Program-made: the position numbers and the translations under genes | Shown here: positions 56,394 through 64,000 of the stretch, piece by piece | Layout of the letters: each line of letters starts with the position of its first letter | How positions within the stretch are numbered: the stretch's first letter is position 1 | NCBI RefSeq assembly: GCF_041053105.1 | Contig: NZ_CP163444.1 | Location: 8,340,501 to 8,404,500 of the forward strand | Length of the DNA stretch: 64,000 nt | Direction: 5' to 3' | DNA from: Streptomyces sp. R44 | Lineage (GTDB): Bacteria > Actinomycetota > Actinomycetes > Streptomycetales > Streptomycetaceae | The notes under the pieces: model-generated | Seen by the model: the letters and a program-made list of their open reading frames with translations, nothing else | Databases searched by the model: none | What the model was told of the DNA's origin: nothing

Positions 56394-58375
56394 GCGCCAC
56401 CGCCACCCCCGCTCCTCCCCGCCCCACGACCGCCACCGCCACCGCCACCGGCGCCGGACCCGCCGCGCCGCGCGCCCTCGCGCACCACCGCGGCCGGCTG
56501 ATCGGAGCCGTCGCGGCCGTCGCGCTCGTCCTCGGCGCCGTGCTCCTGGGCGGCGGCAGCTGGCCGACCTCGCTCGCCGTCGACCTGTCCGGGCCGTTGG
56601 AACGCACCAGCGACTGGATCATCGACAACCGTGACGGCCACCCGCTCTTCCTCTACTTCCTCGGACATGTCAGCAACGCCGTCGTCGTGTCCGTACGAGC
56701 GGTGTACCTGTTGCTGCTCGCCCTCGGCTGGGCCGGCGTCACCGCCGCCGCCGGGCTGCTGGCCTGGCGGGTCGCGGGCGTCCGGCTCGCGCTGACCTCC
56801 GTCGCCGCCTTCGGCGCCTGCGGGCTGCTCGGCATGTGGGTGCCCACCATGCAGACGCTCGCCCTGATGGTGGTCGCCGTCGCCGCGTCCGTACTGCTCG
56901 GAGGCCTGCTCGGCCTGGCCGCCGGCCTCTCGGACCGGATGGACCGCATCCTCCGGCCGGTGCTCGACACCATGCAGGTGCTGCCCGCCTTCGCTTACCT
57001 CCTGCCCGTCGTCCTGGTCTTCGGCATCGGCGTACCCGCCGCCGTCCTCGCCACCGTCGTCTACGCCGCCCCGCCCATGGCGCGGCTCACCGCGCTCGGA
57101 CTGCGCCGAGCGGACGCCGGCGTCATGGAGGCCGCCGCGTCCCTCGGCGCCACCGGCAGGCAGCGGCTGCTCACGGCCCGGCTGCCGCTGGCCCGCAAGG
57201 AACTCCTGCTCGGCGTCAACCAGTCGATCATGATGGCGCTCGGCATGGCCGTCATCGCCTCCGTCATCGGCGCAGGCGGCCTCGGCGACCGCGTCTACCA
57301 GGCACTGGCCTCCGTCGACGTCGGCGCCGCGCTCGCCGCCGGTGTCCCGATCGTGCTGCTCGCCATCGTCCTGGACCGGGTCACCGCCGCGGCCGGAGAA
57401 CGGATCGGCACGGCTCCGGCCCGCCGCTCCCGGCTCGCCTGGGCCGTCGCCCTCGTGGTGACCGCCGCCGTCGCCGCCGCGGGCCGCCTGGCCGACCGGC
57501 TCAGCTGGCCCGAGGGGTGGACGCTCGACGTCGCCGAACCCGTCAACACGGCCGTCGACTGGATGACCGCCCATCTCTACTCCGGCGTGCCCCTCGTCGG
57601 CGGCACCGCCGACTGGGCGGCGCGGTTCACCACCTGGGTCCTCAACCCCCTGCGCGACGGCCTGCAGTGGCTGCCCTGGTGGTCGGTCCTGCTGACCGTC
57701 GGCGCCCTCGCCCTGCTCATCGGCACCTGGCGCACGGCCCTGACCGCCGTCCTCGCGATGGCCGCGATCGGTGTGCTCGGTGTCTGGGACCCGGCGCTCG
57801 ACACGCTGTCCCAGGTCCTGGCCGCCGTCGCCGTGACGCTGCTGCTCGGCCTCGCGCTCGGGATCGCCGCGGCTCGCAGCACTCGCCTGGGACGCGCGCT
57901 GCGTCCGGTGCTCGACGTCTTCCAGACGATGCCGCAGTTCGTGTACCTGATCCCCGTGGTCGCCCTCTTCGGCGTGGGCCGCGCCCCGGCGGTCGCCGCC
58001 GCCGTGGTCTACGCGCTGCCCGCGGTGGTACGGATCACTGCCCAGGGCGTACGCGGGGTGGACCCGGCCGCCATGGAGTCCTCGCGCTCGCTGGGCGCGA
58101 CCGGGCGCCAGCAGCTGTTCCAGGTCCAACTGCCACTGGCTCGCCCGGCGTTGCTGCTGGCCGTCAACCAAGGTGTGGTGCTGGTCCTCGCCGTCGTCGT
58201 CATCGGCGGCCTCGTGGGCGGTGGCGCGCTCGGTTACGACGCGGTCTTCGGCCTCGCCCAGGGCGACCTGGCGACCGGTCTGGTGGCCGGCGCGGCGATC
58301 GTCTGCCTCGGCCTGATGCTCGACCGCGTCACCCAGCCGACGCAACGCCGTGAGCTCGCCGGAAAGGGGGCCTGA
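56390..58375 (+). CDS. Fused double permease of the betaine/choline ABC transporter
   Basis: A 661-residue protein with two complete OpuAB/ProW-type permease domains in one chain. The first coupling loop lies near residue 245 ([40 protein letters not shown]). The second is near residue 565 ([40 protein letters not shown]). Each half has the preceding [17 protein letters not shown] or [17 protein letters not shown] segment. Fusion removes the need for homodimerisation, so one ATPase dimer would serve one pseudo-dimeric permease. The N-terminal 35 residues are Ala/Pro/Thr-rich and cytosolic. Confidence 0.9.
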   Translation: MSATATPAPPRPTTATATATGAGPAAPRALAHHRGRLIGAVAAVALVLGAVLLGGGSWPTSLAVDLSGPLERTSDWIIDNRDGHPLFLYFLGHVSNAVVVSVRAVYLLLLALGWAGVTAAAGLLAWRVAGVRLALTSVAAFGACGLLGMWVPTMQTLALMVVAVAASVLLGGLLGLAAGLSDRMDRILRPVLDTMQVLPAFAYLLPVVLVFGIGVPAAVLATVVYAAPPMARLTALGLRRADAGVMEAAASLGATGRQRLLTARLPLARKELLLGVNQSIMMALGMAVIASVIGAGGLGDRVYQALASVDVGAALAAGVPIVLLAIVLDRVTAAAGERIGTAPARRSRLAWAVALVVTAAVAAAGRLADRLSWPEGWTLDVAEPVNTAVDWMTAHLYSGVPLVGGTADWAARFTTWVLNPLRDGLQWLPWWSVLLTVGALALLIGTWRTALTAVLAMAAIGVLGVWDPALDTLSQVLAAVAVTLLLGLALGIAAARSTRLGRALRPVLDVFQTMPQFVYLIPVVALFGVGRAPAVAAAVVYALPAVVRITAQGVRGVDPAAMESSRSLGATGRQQLFQVQLPLARPALLLAVNQGVVLVLAVVVIGGLVGGGALGYDAVFGLAQGDLATGLVAGAAIVCLGLMLDRVTQPTQRRELAGKGA

Positions 58376-58376
58376 G

Positions 58377-59339
58377 ATGGCTCGTACACGCATCGCCGCA
58401 CTCGTCACGGCCGCCGCCCTGGCGGCCGGCCTGACCGGCTGCGGCGCCGCCGACATGACCCGCCAGTCCTCCCCGTACGCCGACGCGAAGGGCTCCCGTA
58501 CGGTGACGCTCTCCGTGCAGTCGTGGGTGGGCGCGCAGGCCAACGTCGCCGTCGCCCAGTACCTGCTCGAACACGAGCTCGGCTACCGGGTGGATACCGT
58601 ACAGATCGACGAGGTGCCCGCCTGGGACGCGCTCAGCCAGGGGCGGGTGGACGCCATCCTGGAGGACTGGGGCCACCCGGACCAGGAGAAGCGGTACATC
58701 GACGACAAGAAGACGATCCAGCGCGGCGGCGATCTCGGGGTCACCGGTCACATCGGCTGGTTCGTGCCGACGTACTTCGCCGAGCAGCACCCGGACGTCA
58801 CCGACTGGAAGAACCTGAACAAGTACGCCGACCAGTTCCGCACCGCGGAGAGCGGCGGCAAGGGCCAGCTCCTCGACGGCTCCCCGTCGTACGTGACGAA
58901 CGACAAGGCCCTGGTGAACAACCTGGACCTGGACTACCAGGTCGTGTTCGCGGGCTCCGAGGCGGCGCAGATCACGCAGATCAAGCAGTTCGCCAAGGAG
59001 AAGAAGCCGTTCCTGAGCTACTGGTACAAGCCCCAGTGGCTGTTCGAGAAGGTCCCGATGACGGAGGTGAAGCTGCCCGCCTACCAGGAGGGCTGCGACG
59101 CCGACCCGGAGAAGGTGGCCTGCGCGTACCCGCACACGCCCCTGCAGAAGTTCCTCAACGCCCGCTTCGCGGACGGCGGGGGCGACGCAGCCGCCTTCCT
59201 GAAGAAGTTCCGCTGGACGACCAGCATGCAGAACGACGTCGCCCTGATGATCGCGGACCAGAAGCTGTCGCCGCAGGAGGCGGCCGGCCGCTGGGTGATT
59301 GAGAACGAGGCCACCTGGCGGACGTGGCTCCCGTCCTGA
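58377..59339 (+). CDS. Betaine/choline-binding lipoprotein of the ABC transporter
   Basis: A 320-residue extracytoplasmic binding protein. The signal and lipobox read ALVTAAALAAGLTGCGAAD, with lipidated C22. The OpuAC/ProX fold is clear: TVTLSVQSWVGAQANVAVAQ, VDAILEDWGHPD, VTGHIGWFVPTYFAEQHPDV and KKPFLSYWYKPQWLF. Several Trp/Tyr residues in these segments would form the aromatic box for the quaternary ammonium. It starts one base after the permease stop and ends the operon before a strong terminator. Confidence 0.9.
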   Translation: MARTRIAALVTAAALAAGLTGCGAADMTRQSSPYADAKGSRTVTLSVQSWVGAQANVAVAQYLLEHELGYRVDTVQIDEVPAWDALSQGRVDAILEDWGHPDQEKRYIDDKKTIQRGGDLGVTGHIGWFVPTYFAEQHPDVTDWKNLNKYADQFRTAESGGKGQLLDGSPSYVTNDKALVNNLDLDYQVVFAGSEAAQITQIKQFAKEKKPFLSYWYKPQWLFEKVPMTEVKLPAYQEGCDADPEKVACAYPHTPLQKFLNARFADGGGDAAAFLKKFRWTTSMQNDVALMIADQKLSPQEAAGRWVIENEATWRTWLPS

Positions 59340-59363
59340 CCCGGGTAGGGCGGCCGAGGCGGA

Positions 59364-59402
59364 GTGCGGCGGGGCCGGGCGTGAAGCCCTGCCCCGCCGC
59401 AC
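59364..59402 (+). terminator. Terminator of the choline-betaine operon
   Basis: Perfect 12-bp arms (GTGCGGCGGGGC at 59364-59375 and complement at 59391-59402) lie 25 bases after the lipoprotein stop. Confidence 0.88.
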
Positions 59403-59439
59403 GGCCTCACCCTCCCGTGGCCCGGGGTTCCGTCGCGGT

Positions 59440-60230
59440 ACGCCGCCCCCGGGCGTAGCGGCGAAGCCGTTGCCTCCCAGGGCGACGGACAGGGAGTACG
59501 CGGCGACCGGCACGCTCAGCACCGCGAGTCTCGTCGCGGTGGGCAGGGTCCAGCCCCTCGCCCAGGACCGGCGAAGCAGCCGTCCCGCCAGGTGGCCGAC
59601 GAGCGATCCGGCCCCGACGGCCGCCCCCGCCGCTCCGACGGCGCCGAGGAGGGCCTCGGCGAAGTCCGCGCCGGCCGTGTGGTACTCGGCGGCGGCCGCG
59701 ACGCAGATCAGGAACACCGGTGAGACGATGCCGTCGCTCAGGCCGCCCTCGACGGTGAGCACCTCCCGGAGGCGCCCCGGGATGCGCCCGTCCCGCACGA
59801 CGGCCGCGGCGGGTGCCAGATCGAGCGGGACGACGACCGTCGCCAGAGCCGCCAGAACCCACCCGGGCCGGTCGGGGAAGAAGGCGAGCGCGGTGAGGAA
59901 GGCGGCGCCCAGGGTCAGTGGCAGCGCGCCGCCCAGGAGTCGGGCGACGACGCGCCTCTCCCGGCGGATGGCTCCGGCCGGCACGTCGGTCGCGTCGACG
60001 AAGAGCAGCAGGGCGAGGACGACCTCCACCGCTTGCTCGAAGCCGGACAGGTCGGCGAAGTCGAAGGCGAGCGCCGGGTCCGAGCCGCTGGTGAGCGCGA
60101 CGCCCGCCACCATCATGGCGATCGGTGCGGTGATGCTCCACAGTGCGAGCCGGCGCGACAGGACGCACCAGGTGAACAGGATGCCCGCGATGACAGTGAC
60201 GGCAAGCAAGACGTCCGCGCTTTCGGAGAG
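59440..60230 (-). pseudogene. Cation:proton antiporter, C-terminally truncated
   Basis: The N-terminal half of an NhaP/CPA1-type antiporter. Helices read DVLLAVTVIAGILFTWCVLS, APIAMMVAGVALTSG, VEVVLALLLFVDAT, VLAALATVVVPLDLAPAAAV and EGGLSDGIVSPVFLICVAAA, the last holding the acidic transport residue. It breaks off at SVALGGNGFAA. Family members continue for another half with several more helices, but here the sequence runs into the neighbouring operon's 3' side. No ATG or GTG start is evident in frame near FPSLSESADVLL. It is therefore probably truncated at both ends. Confidence 0.7.
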
Positions 60231-60315
60231 GCTCGGGAAGACGCAGCGTAAGGCGAATCCCCCCGCCGACCCGCGCGCGCACGCCGACAGCGACCCTTCA
60301 TGAGCGGGGTGCGAT

Positions 60316-61362
60316 CTAGGTGCTGGTGCTGGTGCTGGTGCTCCTGCTCGTGTCCGTGCCGAACGTGCGGCGGTAGGCGGCCGGCGAGACGCCGAAAGCC
60401 GTACGCATGTGTGCGCGCAAGGAGTTCCCGGAGCCCAGGCCGGCACGGTGGGCGACGAGGTCGACCGCGAGGTCGGTCGTCTCGAGCAGTTGCTTGGCCA
60501 GCTCCAGACGTTGCGCCGTGAGCCACTGCCCGGGGGTCACCCCGACCTCGTCGCGGAACCGCCGGGTGAAGGACCGCAGGCTCATCCGCGCGTGCTCGGC
60601 GAGCCGCGCGAGGGTGAGGGGCTCGGCGAGGTGCTCCAGGGCCCAGGCACGGGTGGCGGTCGTGCTGGCCAGGGTGGGCTCCGGTACGGGCCGGTCGATG
60701 AACTGGGCTTGTCCGCCGTCCCGCCAGGGAGGCACCACGCACATGCGGGCGGCGCGGTTGGCGGCCGAGGCGCCGTGGTCGCGGCGGATCATGTGCAGGC
60801 ACAGATCGACCCCCGCGGCCACGCCCGCGGAGGTCAGCACGTCGCCGTCGTCGACGAAGAGCACCTCCTCGTCCACCTTGACCTCGGGGTAGACGCGGCG
60901 GAACTCCGGGGCGAGGTTCCAGTGGGTGGTGGCCGGCCGGCCGTCGAGGAGCCCGGCGGCGGCGAGGACGTAGGACCCGGTGCAGATGGACACCAGACGG
61001 GTGCCGGGCCGGATGGCCCCGATGGCCGCGGCGACCTCGGGCGGCAGCGGGCCGCCCCGGCCCAGCTCGGGCATCGCGTGCGTGGGCGGGATGATCACGG
61101 TGTCGGCGGCGGCCAGCGCCTCCGGACCGGCCGCGGGCTGCACGGTGAACCCCGCATCGCTGAGTACCGGGGCGCCGTCGGCCGTACAGACCGTGACCTC
61201 GTACAGCGGGCGGCCGTCCGCCTCCCAGGCGCTGCCGAAGACCCGGGAGGGGATACCGAGCTCGAACGGAGGCACCCCGGGAAGCGCGAGCACGGCGATC
61301 AGGTGCGGTCGCGCCGCCGTTCCCCGCTGGTTCGGTGTGTTCCGGACGGTCATTTCCCTCAT
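60316..61362 (-). CDS. GlxA-type AraC-family transcriptional regulator
   Basis: A 348-residue regulator with a DJ-1/PfpI-like N-terminal domain. LIAVLALPGVPPFELGIPSR, VIIPPTHAMPELG and LVSICTGSYVLAAAGLLDGR (nucleophile-elbow Cys) are characteristic. The C-terminal AraC DNA-binding domain (about 225-330) has two helix-turn-helix units: LARLAEHARMSLRSFTRRFR and VAHRAGLGSGNSLRAHMRTA. A Ser/Thr repeat tail comes from a GGTGCT repeat at the 3' end. It is divergent from the oxidoreductase gene and may regulate it. The start at 61362 has AGGA seven bases upstream. Confidence 0.88.
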   Translation of the reverse strand: MREMTVRNTPNQRGTAARPHLIAVLALPGVPPFELGIPSRVFGSAWEADGRPLYEVTVCTADGAPVLSDAGFTVQPAAGPEALAAADTVIIPPTHAMPELGRGGPLPPEVAAAIGAIRPGTRLVSICTGSYVLAAAGLLDGRPATTHWNLAPEFRRVYPEVKVDEEVLFVDDGDVLTSAGVAAGVDLCLHMIRRDHGASAANRAARMCVVPPWRDGGQAQFIDRPVPEPTLASTTATRAWALEHLAEPLTLARLAEHARMSLRSFTRRFRDEVGVTPGQWLTAQRLELAKQLLETTDLAVDLVAHRAGLGSGNSLRAHMRTAFGVSPAAYRRTFGTDTSRSTSTSTST

Positions 61363-61489
61363 GGCCAGATCCTGACACATGCTGGCCTGACGGCCAATAC
61401 CAGACAGGACCGGTGTACCGGATCGTGGACACGTCGCCGCCGGAATGGTCCGGGGGCGTGCCGAACGAGACGAAAACGAGGCGGACAGC

Positions 61490-62413
61490 ATGCGTGCGGT
61501 GGTCGTGGAACAGTGGGGCGGACCCGAGAACCTGGTCGAGCGCGAGGTGGAGCGCCCCGAGCCCGGCGTGGGCGAGGTCCTGGTGCGCGTCCACGCGGCC
61601 GGAGTGAACCCCGTCGACTGGAAGACCCGGGCCGGCGGGGCCCTCATCGAGTGGGGCGCCGTCCCGGCCGTCGGATGGGACGTGTCCGGCACGGTGGAGG
61701 CCGTGGGCCCCGGCGTGGGGATCTTCCGCCCCGGCGACGAGGTCTTCGGCATGCCGCTGTTCCCGAAGCAGGCCGGCGGATACGCCCAGTACGTGGTGTC
61801 CCCGGCACGGCACCTCGCCCCCAAGCCCGCCTCCCTGACCCATGTGGAGGCCGCGGCGCTGCCGCTTGCCGCGCTCACCGCCTGGCAGGCCCTCGTCGAC
61901 GTGGCCGACGTCCGCCCCGGGGAGCGGGTGCTGGTGCACGCGGCGGCCGGGGGAGTGGGGCACCTCGCCTTGCAGATCGCCAAGGCCCGTGGCGCGTACG
62001 TCATCGGCACGGCGAGCGCGGGCAAGCACGAGCTCGTGCGGGAGCTGGGCGCGGACGAGGTCGTCGACTACCGCGAGACCCGCTTCGAGGACGTCGTCTC
62101 CGACGTGGACGTCGTCCTGGACGGCATCGGCGGAGAGACGGCCGAGCGTTCCCTGGAGGTGCTCCGCGACGGGGGCAGGCTGATCACCCTGCCGGGACCG
62201 GACGACGTCCCCGCCGCGCGTGCCGGTGTGCGGGCGATCTGGGTCCTGGTGGAGCCCGACCACCTCGGCCTGCGAGAGATCGCGGCTCTGGTGGAGCAGG
62301 GGAAGCTGAGGCCGGTGGTCGATGTCGTCGTGCCGCTCGCCGAGGCGGCGAAGGCCCACGTGATCGGCGAGCGGGGCCGTACCACGGGCAAAATGGTCCT
62401 GACGGTCGCCTGA
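61490..62413 (+). CDS. Quinone-oxidoreductase-like NADP-dependent reductase
   Basis: A 307-residue zinc-independent MDR enzyme. The catalytic N-terminal barrel has VLVRVHAAGVNPVDWKTRAG and VPAVGWDVSGTVEAVGPGV, and lacks the zinc cysteines. The Rossmann part reads VLVHAAAGGVGHLALQIAKA and YVIGTASAGKHELVRELGAD. The C-terminal GRTTGKMVLTV is typical of quinone-oxidoreductase-like reductases. It probably reduces quinones or alpha,beta-unsaturated carbonyls with NADPH. The ribosome binding site is GAGG. The divergent GlxA-type regulator is 127 bases away. Confidence 0.87.
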   Translation: MRAVVVEQWGGPENLVEREVERPEPGVGEVLVRVHAAGVNPVDWKTRAGGALIEWGAVPAVGWDVSGTVEAVGPGVGIFRPGDEVFGMPLFPKQAGGYAQYVVSPARHLAPKPASLTHVEAAALPLAALTAWQALVDVADVRPGERVLVHAAAGGVGHLALQIAKARGAYVIGTASAGKHELVRELGADEVVDYRETRFEDVVSDVDVVLDGIGGETAERSLEVLRDGGRLITLPGPDDVPAARAGVRAIWVLVEPDHLGLREIAALVEQGKLRPVVDVVVPLAEAAKAHVIGERGRTTGKMVLTVA

Positions 62414-62668
62414 GCGACGGGCCGCGGTGCGCCCGCGACGCCGCCGCCGGTGGCGTACTGGTCAACGGCGAACCCGACCACCCGGCCCACGGAGCAACCA
62501 AGGCCGCCGTCCACGCGCCCCGTACGGGATCGCCGTCGCTTCGGTCGCGCCGTTCGACGTCGCACCTCCGTGGCTGACCCCGCGGTGATTGTGCCGCCCA
62601 TGGAGGGGTAGCCGGGGAGTTCAGATGCGTTCCGACCGTGTTCGCGTGGACGAACGAGGAGGACGACG

Positions 62669-63172
62669 GTGAACACCCGTACGGCAGAACAGGAGGACTT
62701 CGTGGCGGCCATCCTCAAGGATCACCGCACCATGGAGGACCTCTTCCGGCGCATGCGCAGCGTCGAGGCCGACCGCGCCGCCGCGCTGAAGGAGTTCGCG
62801 GCACTGCTCATCGCGCACGGCGAGGCCGAGGAAGCCGAGGTCTACGGAGCGCTCAAGCGCTTCAAGGGCGTCGACGACGAGGAAGTGGAGCACGGCGCCG
62901 AGGAGCACGCCGAGGGCAACGAGGCTCTCCTGAAACTGCTCGAGGTGGAGGACGTCGGGTCCGAGGAGTGGGACAGCCGCCTGGAGGAACTGGTGAAGGC
63001 GGTCGATCACCACCTGGACGAGGAAGAGCGGACGATCCTCAACGGTGCCAGGGAGAGCGTCTCCGACGAGCGCCGGGCCGAGCTGAGCAGGGCGTTCCTG
63101 GAAGAGCGCGCGAAGCAGCTGGCCTCGGACTGCGGCAGCCCGGAGAACGTGCGCGCGATCGTCCATGGATGA
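62669..63172 (+). CDS. Hemerythrin HHE-domain protein
   Basis: A 167-residue acidic four-helix protein. Candidate iron ligands are His in ILKDHRTMEDLFRRM, HGEAEEAEVYG, EHGAEEHAEGNEALLKLL and VDHHLDEEERTIL. These give the H-HxxxE-HxxxH-HxxxE style pattern of HHE domains. It probably binds a di-iron centre for O2, NO or iron handling. GTG 62669 is preceded by GAGGAGG. A possible stress-sigma (SigB-like) -10 GGGTA lies at about 62607, but its spacing to a -35 is not convincing. Confidence 0.83.
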   Translation: MNTRTAEQEDFVAAILKDHRTMEDLFRRMRSVEADRAAALKEFAALLIAHGEAEEAEVYGALKRFKGVDDEEVEHGAEEHAEGNEALLKLLEVEDVGSEEWDSRLEELVKAVDHHLDEEERTILNGARESVSDERRAELSRAFLEERAKQLASDCGSPENVRAIVHG

Positions 63173-63226
63173 CGGCGCTCCCGAAGCCAGGGCGGTGAGG
63201 GCGGTGCGTCCGGTGCGATGTCCGCT

Positions 63227-63962
63227 TCAGTCCACCCGGATCGCCAGCCCGCACGCGTCGTCCCCGTGGCCCGCGAGTTCCAGGTCGGCGACCAGCGCGT
63301 CGATCAGCGCTTGCGGTTCGCGCGTGGACGACGACGTCACCGCCTGCATCAGCCGGTCGATGCCGACGGTCAGGTCCTCGTCCCGGCGCTCGACCATGCC
63401 GTCGGTGTACAGCACCAGCAGATCGCCCGGGCGCAACGGCGTCGACGTGGTCTCGTACGCGTAACCCGGCAGGGCGCCGAGAAGCGGGCCGCGGACCTCG
63501 GCGCCGAGCGGCTCCGCGCCTCCGTCACGCAGCAGCAGCGGGGCCGGATGGCCGGCGCAGGCCCAGTGCAGGATCTTGTCCCGGTCGATGTGCCCGGCCA
63601 CCACGGTGGCCGTCTGTCCGGCCGGGTCGCTGCACACCAGCTCGTTCAGCCAGGTGGTGATTTCGCCGGCGGACGCCCCCGTCTGCGCCAGCCCGGCCAA
63701 GGCGTGCCGCTGCTGTGCCATCCGGGCCACGGCGTCCAGACCGTGCCTCGATGCGTCGCCGATCGCCACGAGCACCCGGCCGTCCGGCAGCGGACGGCAT
63801 TTGTACCAGTCGCCGCCCACCGCCGAGTCCGGCTCGGCCGGGCGGTACGACGCCGCCACCGTCAGGCCGACGGCGGCGAGCGCCTCCGAGTACGTGGGAA
63901 GGAGAGCCTCGCGCAGCGCGTCCGCGACCTGGCGCTCGGCCTCGGTCTGCCGTCGCGCCAGT
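63227..63962 (-). CDS. PP2C(SpoIIE)-type phosphatase, 5' part unresolved
   Basis: A SpoIIE/RsbU-type phosphatase domain: LARRQTEAERQVADALREAL, LPTYSEALAAVGLTVAASYR, SAVGGDWYKCRPLPDGR, VAIGDASRHGLDAVARM, ACAGHPAPLLL, LVLYTDGMVERRDEDL and GHGDDACGLAIRVD. Homology extends to about 63962, where an in-frame TGA (63963-63965) is met. No ATG or GTG lies between it and GTG 63859. Either the gene continues in another frame beyond the window (frameshift), or it is 5'-truncated. The GDASRHG motif replaces the usual GDV-x-GHG, so metal binding may be altered. Confidence 0.75.
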
Positions 63963-64000
63963 CACGGACGCGAAGCAAGACCCGAGGTGAGCCGCACATG

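Noticed and set aside
56339..58543. Minus-strand frame of 734 codons opposite the permease
   Set aside because: It mirrors the permease and lipoprotein genes. Asp/Glu/Gly/Arg repeats are typical of the complement of Ala/Val/Leu-rich membrane genes.

Overview
The window is high-GC actinobacterial DNA, almost certainly from a Streptomyces chromosome. Supporting signs are GTG/ATG starts with GGAGG-type ribosome binding sites, a WhiB-like protein, an SsgA-like protein, several SpoIIE-type PP2C phosphatases, the RheA/Hsp18 heat-shock pair, and CBM13-decorated secreted glycoside hydrolases. The density of pseudogenes and insertion-sequence (IS) relics between about 1.6 and 25 kb suggests a chromosomal-arm or other fast-decaying accessory region.

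Layout. 0-3.2 kb: the 3' end of a SAM methyltransferase, an EF-hand protein, and a membrane protein bracketed by two inverted IS5-family transposase ends. 3.2-6.3 kb: a decayed catabolic module (Baeyer-Villiger monooxygenase, alpha/beta hydrolase, IclR regulator) in which all three genes are broken. 6.3-13.6 kb: a DUF4389 membrane protein, an intact GAF-PP2C-ATPase regulator, a second frameshifted GAF-PP2C, MFS, DUF6262 and IS481 relics, and copies of a dispersed repeat of about 100 bp. 13.7-16.9 kb: a compact class III-like lanthipeptide locus. It has a 73-residue precursor with two consecutive S-x2-S-x2-C motifs, a lyase-kinase protein lacking the cyclase domain, and a separate LanC-like cyclase without zinc ligands. 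17-25.5 kb: a RibD-type reductase, a secreted cyclophilin, a MASE1 sensor beside a PP2C phosphatase, an IS630 relic and a fragment of an OLD-family ATPase.

25.6-37.1 kb is a hemicellulose-utilisation locus. It opens with an unusual membrane-anchored sigma factor (sigma, zinc anti-sigma-like motif, hydrophobic segments, AbfB carbohydrate-binding domain). A GH10-CBM13-GH62 bifunctional xylanase/arabinofuranosidase and a CBM13-GH74 xyloglucanase follow on the plus strand. They converge on a minus-strand run of CBM13-GH62, GH27-CBM13 alpha-galactosidase and SGNH-CBM13 esterase, with a strong terminator between the two sets. The inference is that the sigma factor senses arabinoxylan-type polymer and drives the hydrolases.

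37.5-41.2 kb: a LysR regulator divergent from a PrpF-family isomerase and an SLC13/MatC-type carboxylate carrier, with a perfect 15-bp palindrome between them. 41.3-43.5 kb: rheA divergent from hsp18 around the exact RheA operator, with two DUF2267 genes behind hsp18. 43.9-51.9 kb: stress and envelope functions (BrkB, glutathionyl-hydroquinone-reductase-like protein, MscS channel, catalase, aldo/keto reductase, WhiB-like, SsgA-like, PRC-barrel). 52.0-59.4 kb: a tightly overlapping choline-to-glycine-betaine operon (betaine aldehyde dehydrogenase, choline oxidase, then ABC ATPase, fused double permease and lipoprotein), including a 36-codon ORF that bridges two genes. 59.4-64 kb: a truncated antiporter, a GlxA-type AraC regulator, a quinone-oxidoreductase-like enzyme, a hemerythrin protein and a PP2C phosphatase running into the window edge.
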